Origin: Telmatactis stephensoni
Lineage: Eukaryota; Cnidaria; Anthozoa; Actiniaria; Isophelliidae
Direction: 5' to 3'
DNA: 64,000 nt
Assembly (NCBI GenBank): GCA_029948255.1
Contig: JALIZF010001940.1
Coordinates: forward strand, 2,575,501 to 2,639,500
The notes beneath the pieces were generated by a model. The model was not told the DNA's origin. It made no database searches and saw only the letters and a program-made list of their open reading frames with translations. This document shows, in pieces, positions 15,301 through 25,400 of the stretch. How positions within the stretch are numbered: position 1 is the first letter of the stretch; every line of letters starts with the position of its first letter. The translations under genes were made by a program, and so were the position numbers.

Positions 15301-15636
15301 CGTAAAACTACAATAATATGCAGATACACTGACCCTTAGCCTCACTTTGGTCCATAAAAACAAAAGAATCACCTAACAATATTGTTTGGCTGCACCAAAG
15401 AGAGGCAAGAGTTGTATTTGCATATGATTAGTAATATTATGCAAAAGGTCTAATAGTCATAGTTCCATTAATTTTGTGATCAATTTTATTTGCAGTGGTG
15501 GAGCACAGAAGGTGTTCTACAACAAGTGTTCTTCATCAAAGGAGGGTTTGCTAAAGACATCCATTTTTCTGATGACTTTAAAACGTTTGTTACAGTGGAT
15601 GACACCTCTACACTGAACATTCTAAAGAAGCTGTAA
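26..15636 (+). CDS. APAF1: APAF1 orthologue with tandem CARDs (apoptosome scaffold)
   Basis: Apoptotic protease-activating factor 1: a cytosolic ATPase that binds cytochrome c through WD40 propellers in vertebrates, forms the apoptosome and recruits initiator caspases by CARD-CARD contact. I join 20 exons: 26-348, 1001-1324, 2213-3099, 4160-4343, 4423-4619, 5517-5704, 6358-6490, 6691-6816, 7440-7566, 7988-8113, 8357-8479, 8701-8823, 9185-9310, 10374-10496, 11478-11603, 12718-12840, 13241-13495, 14464-14589, 15024-15149, 15496-15636. Phases agree throughout if one surplus base is ignored in exon 1 and one in exon 9, giving about 1,334 residues (human about 1,248; the surplus is mainly the second CARD). 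Order: CARD, CARD, NB-ARC, winged-helix/helical region, WD40 repeats. The last exon keeps the family's C-terminal pattern (DFKTFVTVDD, then ILKKL and stop). ATG at 26 is chosen because CARD1 then aligns with CARD2 from its first residues. Confidence 0.93.
1001..1324 (+). CDS. APAF1: APAF1 exon 2: second CARD domain
   Basis: A second complete CARD on its own exon. The acceptor TTTTGCAG precedes 1001 and the donor GTTTGT follows 1324. Both boundaries are phase 1, so the exon is symmetric and can be gained or skipped without changing the frame. Key blocks: LVNDVLNFLQSK, RRQAEKLLDILQTK, PYPHLAKLLEED. Human APAF1 has a single CARD of about 90 residues. Similarity to exon 1 points to tandem duplication of one exon inside the gene. 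Confidence 0.9.
1517..2040. repeat. 171-bp tandem repeat, 3 copies (APAF1 intron 2)
   Basis: The block GGCAAAAC recurs at 1528, 1699 and 1870, exactly 171 bases apart, each time followed by GATCAGCCTTGAT-type and ATAAGTGAAGATAAA-type segments. The first two units are nearly identical; the third has diverged. The array sits between the second CARD exon and the NB-ARC exon. Confidence 0.9.
2213..4619 (+). CDS. APAF1: APAF1 exons 3-5: NB-ARC ATPase and helical region
   Basis: Exon 3 (2213-3099) carries the nucleotide-binding core: Walker A GMAGCGKTVL, Walker B SLLILDDLW, the sensor TTRD and the GSPLAI motif, then the ALLREHPTRWQYY block typical of APAF1. Exon 4 (4160-4343) holds the winged-helix part, including VNKSLARKCDG and the position equivalent to the MHD/LHD motif, here IHN. 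Exon 5 (4423-4619) covers the helical region (WVAAKLKITGPADLL). The NB-ARC domain binds ADP/ATP and controls apoptosome assembly. In APAF1 the LHD histidine contacts nucleotide; here the histidine is kept but the aspartate is asparagine. Confidence 0.93.
3940..4135. repeat. 20-bp pyrimidine tandem repeat next to APAF1 exon 4 acceptor
   Basis: About eight copies of a 20-base unit built from TTTCTATCTATCTTTCTTAT. The array ends some 25 bases before the acceptor TTTTTCACAG of exon 4, so it in effect lengthens that intron's polypyrimidine tract to about 200 bases. Open frames through it are low-complexity artefacts. Confidence 0.9.
4883..5040. mobile_element. MITE family A, copy 1
   Basis: A foldback element of about 158 bp. 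Its left end (AATTGAAGGGTT) and the inverse at its right end (AACCC TTCAATT form) bracket inverted segments around the phrase AAAAAGTC/GACTTTTT. The same element occurs at 19109-19264 and 53791-53955. No coding capacity. It lies in APAF1 intron 5. Confidence 0.8.
5517..15636 (+). CDS. APAF1: APAF1 exons 6-20: linker and WD40 propellers
   Basis: Exon 6 (5517-5704) matches the linker just before the propellers (VYTQAKSQA, then LYLDWR). From exon 7 on, the repeats end in D-x-x-V-K at the donor and the next exon opens with VWxx or IWDS, so introns fall at the same structural point in successive blades. Most units are 123 or 126 nt and phase 0; exon 17 (13241-13495, 255 nt) holds two fused units, so one intron was lost or never gained there. 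The count of about 15 units agrees with the 7- plus 8-blade arrangement of vertebrate APAF1. Exon 9 (7440-7566) is 127 nt, one base over its expected 126. Confidence 0.9.
6075..6290 (+). repeat. Dispersed ~90-bp tandem unit, locus 1
   Basis: Two adjacent copies of a unit running from ATTTATCTCATA through GAGAAAAGACAAGCAATGC, TAATGAGCAGTACATTA and GAGTCTGTGTATGTTGC. The same unit recurs at 32450-32600 in the same orientation and at 45990-46170 inverted. It lies in APAF1 intron 6 and has no convincing coding potential. Confidence 0.8.
9490..10275. repeat. (CCAYA)n pentanucleotide array, about 780 bp
   Basis: A long, slightly impure array of CCATA and CCACA pentamers in APAF1 intron 13, ending with a short TA run near 10240-10252. 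It gives long open frames in several registers (Thr/His/Pro-rich), none of which is a gene. Confidence 0.95.
10536..10935. repeat. 131-137 bp tandem repeat, 3 copies (APAF1 intron 14)
   Basis: The block GGACACCACAAAAATTAATG recurs at 10594, 10731 and 10862, between GATGGATGGATGACTAAAT-type stretches. A degenerating GGAT/GAAT tetramer tail continues to about 11080. Confidence 0.85.
11705..12217 (+). mobile_element. tRNA-derived SINE family S, split by an insertion
   Basis: A tRNA-like head (11705 on, with a B-box-like TTTGATTCCCA) leads into a body matching the minus-strand element at 20499-20757. The copy is interrupted at about 11850-12105 by unrelated DNA; the second half resumes at GAGCACTGATGG (about 12107) and ends near GCTTTACCTT at 12217. 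The inserted segment contains inverted ends near 11897-11928 and 12046-12083 (GAGTGT...ATATC...GATAAAG type), so it is probably a small DNA transposon. Lies in APAF1 intron 15. Confidence 0.75.
12222..12480. mobile_element. Foldback element with TTTTGGGTTTTTCTGA ends
   Basis: GGATTTTGGGTTTTTCTGAT at the left is repeated inverted near 12385-12405, with the flanking pieces TCACAT/ATGTGAAG also inverted. A related segment lies at 39050-39130 in PACSIN intron 2. No reading frame of note. Confidence 0.6.
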
Positions 15637-18331
15637 AAATTGATAATTTTACAAGAAGTTCTACAATTTATTTAGGAAATTTTACACTAATGAGATCCTG
15701 GCTAAAGTCAATACCTCAAAAATTAGTGTCAATATATTGAAGAGGATACTTCTCTTAGAATTCAACAAAGAGCAAGAACTCTGCAAAATTTGCTTGCAAC
15801 AAGTCAAAATGACTGATTAGAAGTCAATTAAAAGGATGGAATAATGGATAGTGCATTGACATTTTGAAGTGAGACAAAATTAATTTTGCTTGCTACAATA
15901 TATACAGGGGTGGCTCCAGGGTGATCTGGCTGTGTTATGGAAACTGGGAACCATCTCAAGGATCAAGACAATATTTTTGAAAGGTATCGATAAAAAGGGC
16001 CCAATGTGGACTGGTTGTTCCCCCCTCCCCTTGATCCACCCCTGCAATATAGGCCTACCCTGTTCCCAGAGGCAATTTAATAGAGAGAAAGGGGACGAAG
16101 AAGTTAGAAGAAGGCTTCTCTTGTCCTTTTCCTTCTATTAATCACTCCTACTAATCGCCTTTGGAACCACGGTAATATAAGCTAAGCAAAAGTCAATGAA
16201 TTTGAAATCATAATTTATTATCAAATTGGAAATAGCAACTGAAAGCTAATATCAAGACTGTAGCTTTTTTTTTTCAAGTATTTGTATTGTAGATAGAACT
16301 ATGTTGTCTCAGCGTATCTTGACTAGATAAAAAAAAATTCAATTTAGTTACTGGTAGGTAGGTTTTTTCAAAATATGACAAAATGCTGTCATTGTCTGTG
16401 ACAACCTGTATAAGGCCCTAGCCTTGTCTGCTACCACACCCCCCCCCCCCCCCCCTTTTTTGGGGGGATTCCTTTGAAACCCCATCAATGAAAATGACCA
16501 CGGGAAGCCCAAAATAATAGAAAACAGAAAGAAACACCTGTTGAGGAGGCTAGTAAGACCCAAAATATGTAGCTTTCAGTAGCTGACTTCCAAGCTACGC
16601 TTCACTTGCCCCATACAAAAGTATCAAGACAAGGCTACTTGCATATAAAGCTCAGTCATTCATAACAAGACAAAATTTTAGCATGTAGCCTCATCCTGAG
16701 TCCTTTGTATGTGGCAGCTAGGTGAAGCATATCTCGGAACTGGACTATTCAATTGGTCTCCACATGCCCCCTTCACATAGTTAACTTTGATTGGTACTGA
16801 CTACGCCCAAAAAGGGGACCTTTTTCATGCCTGAGATGTTTGCAAGCAGTATCATTTCTTCAGCTTTTTTGGAACTACCAGACATTTTTATGACTGCTTG
16901 TAAAACAAAGGAATAATCGCCTAATGAATCAATCAGATCTCATATCCTATGAGGATAAAAAAAGAAAATATTGAGGCAAGGTAAAGAGGTCTTGAAAGAG
17001 GTCTAGATCTGGCCTTTTGCAATTTTTTTTAAAGTTAATAAATTTATTTATCCACCAGTAAATTAAGGTTCAGCCACAAAATACAGAACTCAAAACTTAA
17101 GAATTAGCAACCAATTTTTTTAAAATACCATGAATGGATGTGGATGAAAACAGCTTGGGTGACTTTTCTGATAAACTGGTGTGAACGGTTGAATTTCCTG
17201 TCAAAATATCAGTGCTTGTGTATCATCAAAATAGTTACTTTGGCTGTTTTCATTCTATGGCATCCCTTCACAAAAATACTTAGGGAGTTCCCACAAGAAT
17301 TCTGCAATCGTTTCCATTGCTATAACTTAGAATTTGTCTATGGTTGTCAAGGTCTAGATGCATGAATGCGAGGCATTCAGGTCGAGAGGTGTTGTATTCA
17401 TGTGTATTAGCTAATGACTAGCTATAAAATGCATGGAGCTACCTTAAAATGCCTTGCTTTCATACTACATGAATGAGATTAGTAATGGTTGACCTCCATT
17501 ATGAAGAAAATGTACCAGTAATAAATCAATTACAATGCAACTTATTAAAGTTGAGAAATAAATCAACGTTATTAGTACTATAGGTTCAATTCTTTTCAGG
17601 AAAAAAATTTCTTTCATTTTATGCCCAGAAAATATCAGTCCACTCAATTTCAGAGTGCAAGTAGCATAAGACCTGGTACATTAGGAGTTTTCCTCCCAAG
17701 GCACACTCCAGGCTCATTTTGTATAACCAGTATACATTATGCACAAATATGCAGATTATTTTCCTTGGATCGTCCGATCATTTTACCATTCAGGCTGGTG
17801 GACATGAAAGGTTTTGCTACACAAGCATGCTCTTGTCATTTTGCACAACCAGTGTGCACAATTTGCTCTCAAAGCATGCTCCCTAGCCTATTTTAATAAA
17901 AGTTACTACTTAATTTAGTAACATACCTTGAGTATCAGGATTTTTTTGGGTTCAAATGTTTGGTGCATACCAAGGAACTTTGCTCCAAGACAGAGCCCTC
18001 AGTAAAGTAATGCTTACTGGTTATCGGTGCTTCCCTTTTCCTAAACCTTTGTGATAAAGATTGTACAGAGAATGCATGACATGTTGCTTATGCTGATGTT
18101 GATAGCTTACCACTGCTGCATAATTAGGTGCCCTGCCAGACTAAAGTCTTGACTGAGAATTTTCTGACAAAAGCAGAAATTTCTCCATTGATACATAGGC
18201 AGGTAGCCTATTGCCCAATTCCCAGTAAAGAGTTTTGTCAGGGGTGGGGGACAGTATACGGACTGCCCGTGATTACAACAATGACAACAGAGTTCAAAGC
18301 AATAATATGCAATTTTAATAGTTTATTTTAT
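15637..18331. other. Intergenic region between APAF1 and RPS10 (convergent 3' ends)
   Basis: No gene seen. The two neighbours converge here, so this is 3' flank for both. It contains a poly-C/poly-T/poly-G junction near 16438-16467 that can form an inverted structure, and otherwise unremarkable AT-rich sequence. Short open frames lack splice context or recognisable domains. Confidence 0.7.
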
Positions 18332-21242
18332 TTATGAGGGTTGTCCAAATCCTCCACGACCACGACCAAATCCTCCTCTCTGCAAACAAAGCATTGAAAG
18401 AACATCAACAATCTTGCTCCAGACTATAGTAAGTATTACTGTTTAGGTCCAGGAAAATGGTGCAGCTTCAATGTAGAATTGTTCAAATTTGTGTAACAAG
18501 CATGAAATTCGGCACATTGATAGAGGTTCATGTCCTGAGTAATTCTGGAGGTGGAGCCACGCCCAGAAATCAATTACTTATCGATATTATGAAATTAATT
18601 ATCTCAGAAACAAAGATAAAGAGCATCTAATGTTAATACAAAAAGGTGTAATGAAGGATAGTGATAAGGTAGAGTAGAAGAAGAAGATTCACACCAAACA
18701 ACTTTTTCATCAACTTCCTGGGACACAAATACTCACAAATTCAGGCTTAAATTCAGCACCAGCACCTCCCTTAGGATCACCACCACCAGGGGGTCCTCGT
18801 CTGTATGAGTCACGGTCAGAGGAATCTGGTCCTCCTCGAGGTCCTGCATCCATGCCTAATCAAATGAAGGGTTTTACACTCAATTATCATTATTTTCAAT
18901 ATTTTGGTGAAGGTATAGATGGACCAAAACAACAAAGTACTAATGGCTTAAAAGTTAAGTTAACATCCAGGAACACTTGTGAAAATTTGGGGTTAAAAAA
19001 AAAATATATATATATATATATATAATTTTATAGCATTTATTCAAGTCTGTTCTAAGCGCTAGGATTAAGGGATATTAAAAGAAAAAAAGAAGAAAAAGAA
19101 AAAAAAATAATTGAAGGGATCAGCATGAAATCAGCCTTAGTGAGTTTCCTGATGATTTTATTTTCCATGCTACAAAATTACGTCAACTTTCCTATCCTAA
19201 ATGTATAGTCTAGATATCCATCAAAAAGTCACTCAGGTCACTTTTATAAGCAACCCTTCATTATTCATAGGGTTACCTTTAGGTCTGGGTCTTGCAGTCT
19301 CTGGTCTTGTGGCCTGTCGTCGCAGGGTTGCTGGGACAATTTCAGGGGGAAGATGGAGGTAATCTCTCAAGTATGTAATACCTGCAGTAAAAATGAAAAT
19401 ATTTAAGCAATGTGTAATGGATGCGCATATCTCTGTACTGTGATAAAAATGGTGGGAGATATAGGACACAAGACAAGCACGCCTGTGAAGGCATAGCCAA
19501 GTGTTTCTCACTATTTGAGTGTTCATGTCTTGCAGAGTGTTTATGTATACAGAATATTTAATTCAGTGTCTTTGCACGAGCTATGTCTGCCCTCTGTGTA
19601 TATGTTATATCTTAATTTAATAATCACATATTAACCGAAGCACCAACTACTTTCTTTACACTATCATAACAATATCATAACGAGGTCACAATTCTTTTAG
19701 TCTCCCAATTGGGAAGTTGGGGGGGGAGGGGCATCTGTACACAGGCTAACTGTTCATGGGACCTGTCCCTTATAAATAAAACCCAAGAAACTGGTGGTTA
19801 TAAAACACTTTCTTGTATGCAACAACCCTGTCCTGAAATATATATTATGCTTTGAAATTGTTTTTGGTTTGAACATTTTAAAACCAGTTTGAATTCACAA
19901 ATTGCCCCTAGCCATTGTGTGAAGTACTTCATTTTATTGTCATTAAATTTTTTTTGCAAAATCCAGTGTACATGACTGCATTGATACACTGTACATACAA
20001 CTTGTTACACCATAGTGAGACCAGTTGCAAAAAAACGGCATATATAACAGTGCCTTAATGAAGTAATGATATACCTACCATCGTTAGTAAGGTACCAGAA
20101 ATGATGTTTCCATGCAAACTGTTCTGTTACATAACCTCGTGACTTGAGGGACTACATGAAATTAAAAACATCAGGAAATTTATGAACAGATTTACACAGA
20201 AATGATAAATAAGAGTGGTTTACACTAGAAATTATATAAGCAAACATGCATAAGTCTATGATACACAGTTCAACATTAATTTGTTGAGCAACATCATTCA
20301 ACGATGTAGCAACAAATACTGGGTATATCATATCATGTTGAATGTTGAAACAAGGTTCTCACTATGATGAATTATATTGCAGAAAATATTGTATATGTTC
20401 TATTCCTGCAACAAGTTGCTGCTTAAATAATGAAGATAACCGTTTCATCTCTGTGAATATTTTTATCTTTTAATTAACCATATGCTTAAAAAAAAAAAAA
20501 GGTAAAGCTCTGTATTTAACATCGGAAGTTCCTTTAGCTACAAGCAACGCTATTAGCTAGTCTTCCAGGAAGCCGACGGTGCGCTCATTCTACCCCCCTC
20601 TTTCCATCAGTGCTCTGTTTTAAGGGTATTTAAAGCTAATTAAAGCTACACGGAAAGGAAAGAAGTCGAAACAAGAATGTGAGATCTGGGGATCGAACTA
20701 GGGACCTCTCACACCGAAGGCCGCGCACTAACCAACTGTGCCATCCTTGCTCCTTGAAACCCTAATGATGGCCAACATGGGTCGATAGCTTGGTTAATTA
20801 AAAGATCAAAAAAAATCAAACATATGAAACAATCATCTTCATTATTTAACACATGCCTGTGTACACAGACATTTTGAAGTTGCTGCTTGTTGAATGGTGT
20901 ACAGAGTCAACTCCTGATTCAATGCTTTTAAACACCACTCAACATCTAATTTGTTGATCAACAAATGTTGAATAATATTGAACAATGTATCATAGGCTTT
21001 AGAGTTGAATCAATCTTTATAGCAGTGTAAGACATTTTGTGTACATGGTTATGATACAATGCTGGCTAGAATAAAACTGAACCTAGCAGAGTTCCTACCT
21101 TCATAGCTTCCATAACTTGGAGGTTGGGTACATTTTCGATGTGTGTGTGTTTTGGACAGTTGCCGTCCTTCTTCGCTACACAGACGCCCTCTTTAAAGAG
21201 GTATTCATAGATTGCGACCCGGTTCTTCTTGGGAATAAGCAT
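18332..21242 (-). CDS. RPS10: 40S ribosomal protein S10
   Basis: Component of the small ribosomal subunit near the mRNA entry/beak region. Five coding exons on the minus strand: 21242-21099, 20151-20079, 19381-19277, 18855-18737, 18379-18332, with phases 0, 1, 1 and 0 at the four introns. The product is 162 residues (human 165). It opens [19 protein letters not shown], continues through [15 protein letters not shown] and [19 protein letters not shown] (the family signature), and ends in the usual Gly/Arg-rich tail [11 protein letters not shown]. The stop at 18334-18332 is followed at once by overlapping AATAAA-like signals, implying a very short 3' UTR. An acceptor one base before the ATG shows that a 5' UTR exon lies upstream. 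Confidence 0.96.
19109..19264. mobile_element. MITE family A, copy 2
   Basis: Starts AATTGAAGGGAT and ends in the inverse CAACCCTTCATT form, with the internal CCATCAAAAAGTCACT block shared with copies at 4883-5040 and 53791-53955. It lies in the RPS10 intron between coding exons 3 and 4 and abuts the donor of exon 3. Confidence 0.75.
20499..20757 (-). mobile_element. tRNA-derived SINE family S, intact copy
   Basis: Read on the minus strand: a tRNA-like head with A box (TGGCACAGTTGGTTAGTGCG) and B box (AGTTCGATCCC), then a body ending GAGCTTTACC followed by an oligo-T run (20487-20498 as A on the plus strand). About 258 bp. Its halves match the split copy at 11705-12217 with the intervening insertion absent, so it shows the uninterrupted form. 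Located in RPS10 intron 2 (between 21099 and 20151). Confidence 0.8.
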
Positions 21243-21636
21243 ACTACAATAAATTATCGAGAAACAATTAAAAATAAGTCTTAGCATTGCACAGAAATGA
21301 AAGTGTTTTTTGGTTAATTTTTCTTCGTTCTTTGAGAGTTTTTCGTCCCTGGCCCTACCATCTGGTCTCAAAATAACTGCTTTTAGAAATAAAATCGTTT
21401 CAGATTATATTATCTGAGAAATGAGCTTATATACATCACGTACAATAATGCTACCGAAAACAATTCCGACATGGCACATTTCAAGTCAAAAATACAACAT
21501 ATTTTGGTAACCAGGCTCAAAATAGTTTCAACAGCAGTTTATTCAATGTTTAATCTGAACGTTAGTATCTCTAGAATTTTATTATAACCTAAGATGGACA
21601 AGATTTTCACAAGATTCGCTATCAAAAATTACTTAC

Positions 21637-21668
21637 TTTGCAAACCTAAGATGGCAACCGCGAAAGAG
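21637..21668 (-). promoter_or_regulatory. RPS10: RPS10 non-coding first exon with TOP-like start
   Basis: On the minus strand the sequence reads TTCTCTTTCGCGGTTGCC, then CATCTTAG, then GTTTGCAAA and the donor GTAAGTA. This is the expected ribosomal-protein form: an oligopyrimidine tract at the transcription start (C at about 21668), a GCCATCTT element (YY1-like) just downstream, and a short non-coding exon spliced to the exon that begins one base before the ATG. The start site is inferred, not measured. Confidence 0.7.
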
Positions 21669-21714
21669 AACGATATGCGCATGTGCGTTTTCCAATGTCG
21701 AACAAAATACCACA

Positions 21715-21930
21715 GGAAACCCAACGTTCAAACTCGACTCGATGGTTATACACGGATTTTATAGCGGAGCTCCCGCGCGGGCCGAAGGCCCGCGCGAGCG
21801 GAGCACCATACCTAAGAAAAAATGGTAACCCATCGAGTTGATTTTTCATGGACACACAGGGAGCCCAACGGCTGTACGTCCGTCCGTACATACATACATA
21901 CATACATACATACGTCCGTACATACGTCCG
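21715..21930. repeat. GC hairpin plus (CATA)n block near the RPS10 promoter
   Basis: A GC-rich inverted repeat at about 21764-21804 (CGCGCGGGCC, a GAA loop, GGCCCGCGCG) stands out from AT-rich surroundings. It is followed by GTACGTCCGTCC and a run of CATA units to about 21930. It begins about 50 bases upstream of the inferred RPS10 start. The minus-strand frame through it looks repeat-derived. Confidence 0.65.
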
Positions 21931-21942
21931 TGTACATCGCGA

Positions 21943-21985
21943 TGCTGATTGGCTGATTGCTTTTTGGCGCCAACTTGACGCGCGC
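21943..21985. promoter_or_regulatory. Possible CCAAT box and palindromic E2F-type site
   Basis: GATTGGCTGATTG contains an inverted CCAAT core, and ten bases on there is a perfect palindrome TTGGCGCCAA matching the E2F/DP core. It lies about 290 bases upstream of the RPS10 start and on the other side faces a candidate divergent exon at 22305, so it could serve a bidirectional promoter. Motif match only. Confidence 0.4.
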
Positions 21986-22304
21986 TGACACTTTGAAAAC
22001 TGAAAATTTACAAGTTTCCTTGCAGTTTTAACTTGCAAAGCTTAAAAGTAGTATCCTCGAAACCTCGTAAAAATTTAGCGATTTTGATGAACATTAATCT
22101 GTGCCAATCTTGACAGGTTAAAGCGAAAAAAACCGTACGTTTGAATTTTTTTCGGGCCTGGTGTCGTTTCAAAAACTGCTCGAAAGACGAAAGACACAGA
22201 GGATATTTTCAAAGTTGGACGACTTTTTAGTTGGATTCGTAGTTTAAAAAAATTCCTCATAATGAATAAGTCATTGAGGATCGTGTATTCTTCGTTTCGT
22301 GAAG

Positions 22305-22426
22305 ATGCCTTCAATAAAGCTGCTTAAAAATCTAGCCAAAGTTGGAAATAAATCAAGAATCGTCTGCATTGAGCGTGAAACAAGGACCAGTATGCTTCGA
22401 AAAGACAACAAGGAAAGCACTTCAAG
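22305..22426 (+). CDS. Possible divergent first coding exon
   Basis: An ATG-initiated frame (MPSIKLLKNLAKVGNKSR...) runs 40 codons plus two bases to a good donor GTAAAG at 22427. It lies just beyond the shared promoter region of RPS10, on the opposite strand. Its phase 2 end is compatible with the acceptor TTAG at 25569-25572, upstream of and in frame with the STPR gene, which would make it that gene's N-terminus. That fit has a one-in-three chance of being accidental. No domain recognised. Confidence 0.3.
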
Positions 22427-25400
22427 GTAAAGACCCTGGCCAGAAAATGATATCAAAAAGTCTCTTGTACCTATATTTGATCTTTTATCTTTGATTTGGG
22501 ATTGATGACTTAAAAAAAACCTTTTATGCACGTTGAACTGTGGCCAAGTTTAAAGAAACACTCGATCAAGCCTTACATGAAAATAATGTACAACGACATT
22601 TTGTTTTACGGTGAACTTTTTGCACTAGTTCTAATAATAATAAAATTAGTAAAAAAATTGATTTTGAACTTATTTCAACCCCACTAATGTGTAAATACAG
22701 CTCAAGTTTTGGTCTGGAATTTAATGAAACAATTGACAGGAAAAAAAGAAGGAATTTTGCCATGCAAACTAGAATTGTTTTTATACTTTATTCATCTGGA
22801 TGAAGTTGCTCAGTGAGCCCTGTGAAGCCTTAAATACAGACTGAAAATGCTTAATTCCTTGTTTTCTTGTTATTTCAATTAGCTGTTTTTATAATCACTT
22901 TAAATTGTATTATCAGTGTAATCTGGAAGAGAAAAGTGGGAGACAAGTATTCGCCTAGCTAGTGTGTCATTCTTTTCTACATTAAATAACAAAACAAAAT
23001 AACAACAACAACCACAAAAAACAAGATGTCACAAATATAGTGAAGACAGACAAATCAATATATGTTGTTCTGTAATATTCAGGATGTCGAAAAGGTTTAA
23101 TTACTTGTATCAATTTAAAAAAATGTTTTGGAGATTTTGCTTTCTATTTCTGAAAATTATGAACCGTTACAAAGTCAGTTATGAAATCTGACAGTGAATC
23201 TGAATATTAAAATTTACTGTAACAAAGGTCACTGAGCATACAAGCCCATACAATATACAAACCAAAACCAAAACTTATTTTAAAAATGCTTTTTAAATAA
23301 TCTTCATTTCAACTTTTTCAATTACCACAGGAAGCCCAATTCATTTGAATCAAGAACATAAAAAAATTAAAATTGAAATTGGAGCTTTGCTTTTAGGTAG
23401 TAGTTGTTTTGAGTTGTTTTACAATTTCATCTAAAGTCATGATTAGTGTAACCTGGAAGAGAGAATTCTTGTTTCGTGTAAAGACAACTATTTATCAGTG
23501 TCATTCTACTCTACATAATAAAAAAAAAACCAAGATGCCACAATACTGTCAAGACAGAAAAATCTAAATATAATTTTCTGCAATGTCTAATTGTTTAATT
23601 GAAGGATGTTGAATTAGGTTCAGTATTTATGTGAATGAAATCAGTTTGAGGGATTTTTGCATCCTATTTCTGAGAATTATGAAGCACTACTACTAAGTCA
23701 ATTATAAAATCTGACACAAATATCTGAATAAATATCACTATGGTCACTGAGTTGAAAGCCTTATAATTCTCAGGAGACTGAAGGGCAAGAAATAAAGCTT
23801 GATCTATAGTCTTTATTTCAACTTTTACAACAAAATGCAATATTTGTTTGCCTATTACCACAGCAAGCCCAATTCATTTGAATCAAAAACGTCAAAATAA
23901 AACAAAGTATTTAAAATTATTATTATATTTAAATGGGAGCTCTGCTATTAGGTAGTACCTAATTTTTATATTAAAATCTGTGTTGCACGCTCCAGTGTTT
24001 CTCCCCTGTGTTTCTGATCATCAATTTACTTGATCAGGATGAACTCCTGACTAGATTAATCATAATCCAATAATTTTATTTATGACTGGAATTCCGATCA
24101 GTGCGCGTGGTGCGCGATGCTAGTGTGGTTCCTCGCATTGCAGATACAGCTCTCGACTTGACATAACCAACTTTCCTTTCTTTCATTTTATTTCATTTAT
24201 TCTTATTTTGTTTTGTTTTCTTCTTTGATTTCATTTCTGTTCTGTTCTGTTCTTCTCTTCTCTTACATTTTCTCTTCTCTTCTCTTCTCTTTGTTTTACG
24301 TTGATATCTTCTTCAGCTTGAAGGGAGTGGATTTCAAAAACACTTTTTTGTAAGGTAAGTAAAACAACCTTTCTATTCTTACTTTTATATTCTTCATCTT
24401 CTCTTTTCTTTCCACTTTAATACGTCTTCTTTCCTTTTCTTATCATGACGGACTGAGCATTTCTGTGCGGCTAACGCGACGGGAACTTTTCTTGAACTAA
24501 TTTTTGTCAATCGCGACAGTCATTCTATAGCGTGTGTTTTAAAAATGTATTTAGACACAAGACAGGGAAAAAATCCGGAAATCTCATTGAAGACGGCATT
24601 TGTAAAACCACAGACTACGCGCTGAGACAAAAACATCCCTTCCCCTCCCCTCATGCGGAATATAGGTAACAACAGGGGGTAGGGTACAGAATACAGATAA
24701 TCTGGATTCTGATAAAATTGATAACTTTAAAAGATTTTATGGATTAGAAACGCAAGATCTTTTAAAATTGGAGCATTATGTACCGTTTGTCATTATCCTA
24801 ATATTTCATCAAAGGAATGTGGCTGTCTAATTTCTGGGATTCCTGTGTTGCTTGTCTGTGACACCCGATCCTCGCGGGGCGTAACACAAAGTAGTGGTAT
24901 TTGGTGTCACATCTCTGGAGTCACATAAGATATGCATTTCGATTCCCGCCTTTAGCTCAGTTGTGCTACATCAATGCCCTCCCTGAAGCCATTTTCACCT
25001 TTTACAACAAAGAGATTTTCTAAAACTTTGGCATATAAGAATTGTACATAGAACTCGGTTGTTTTTGAAATTAAAGCTGTCAGAGTATTTGTTTTCTTTA
25101 CAAAGCAAACCAATAGAAACAAGGAAAACAATAGAAGACAAAAGAATTTAATTCAAATTTGAGTAAATGTGACACAAATTTAAATATAAATCAATGTGTG
25201 ACGTTGTAGCGCGAACAATTATTAATAATTCACGATGGAGTAAAATGAAGAAATTATGTTAATACTATGAACTCAGTAATTGTGGCGAAATTGCAGCCAG
25301 GGTGATTTTTTCGGAGTTTTTGAGGAAGTTATTTTTGGCAAAATTACGTTAGAAACGGCTCGATTCTGCGCGCTTCTTGTAACGCCAGAACGAGGCTCGG

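Noticed and set aside
16348..16563. 71-residue minus-strand frame over the poly-C/poly-G junction
   Set aside because: Homopolymer-derived glycine run with no flanking support.
21646..22038. 130-residue minus-strand frame over the RPS10 promoter
   Set aside because: It translates the GC hairpin and CATA repeats and overlaps the inferred RPS10 non-coding exon; no domain recognised.
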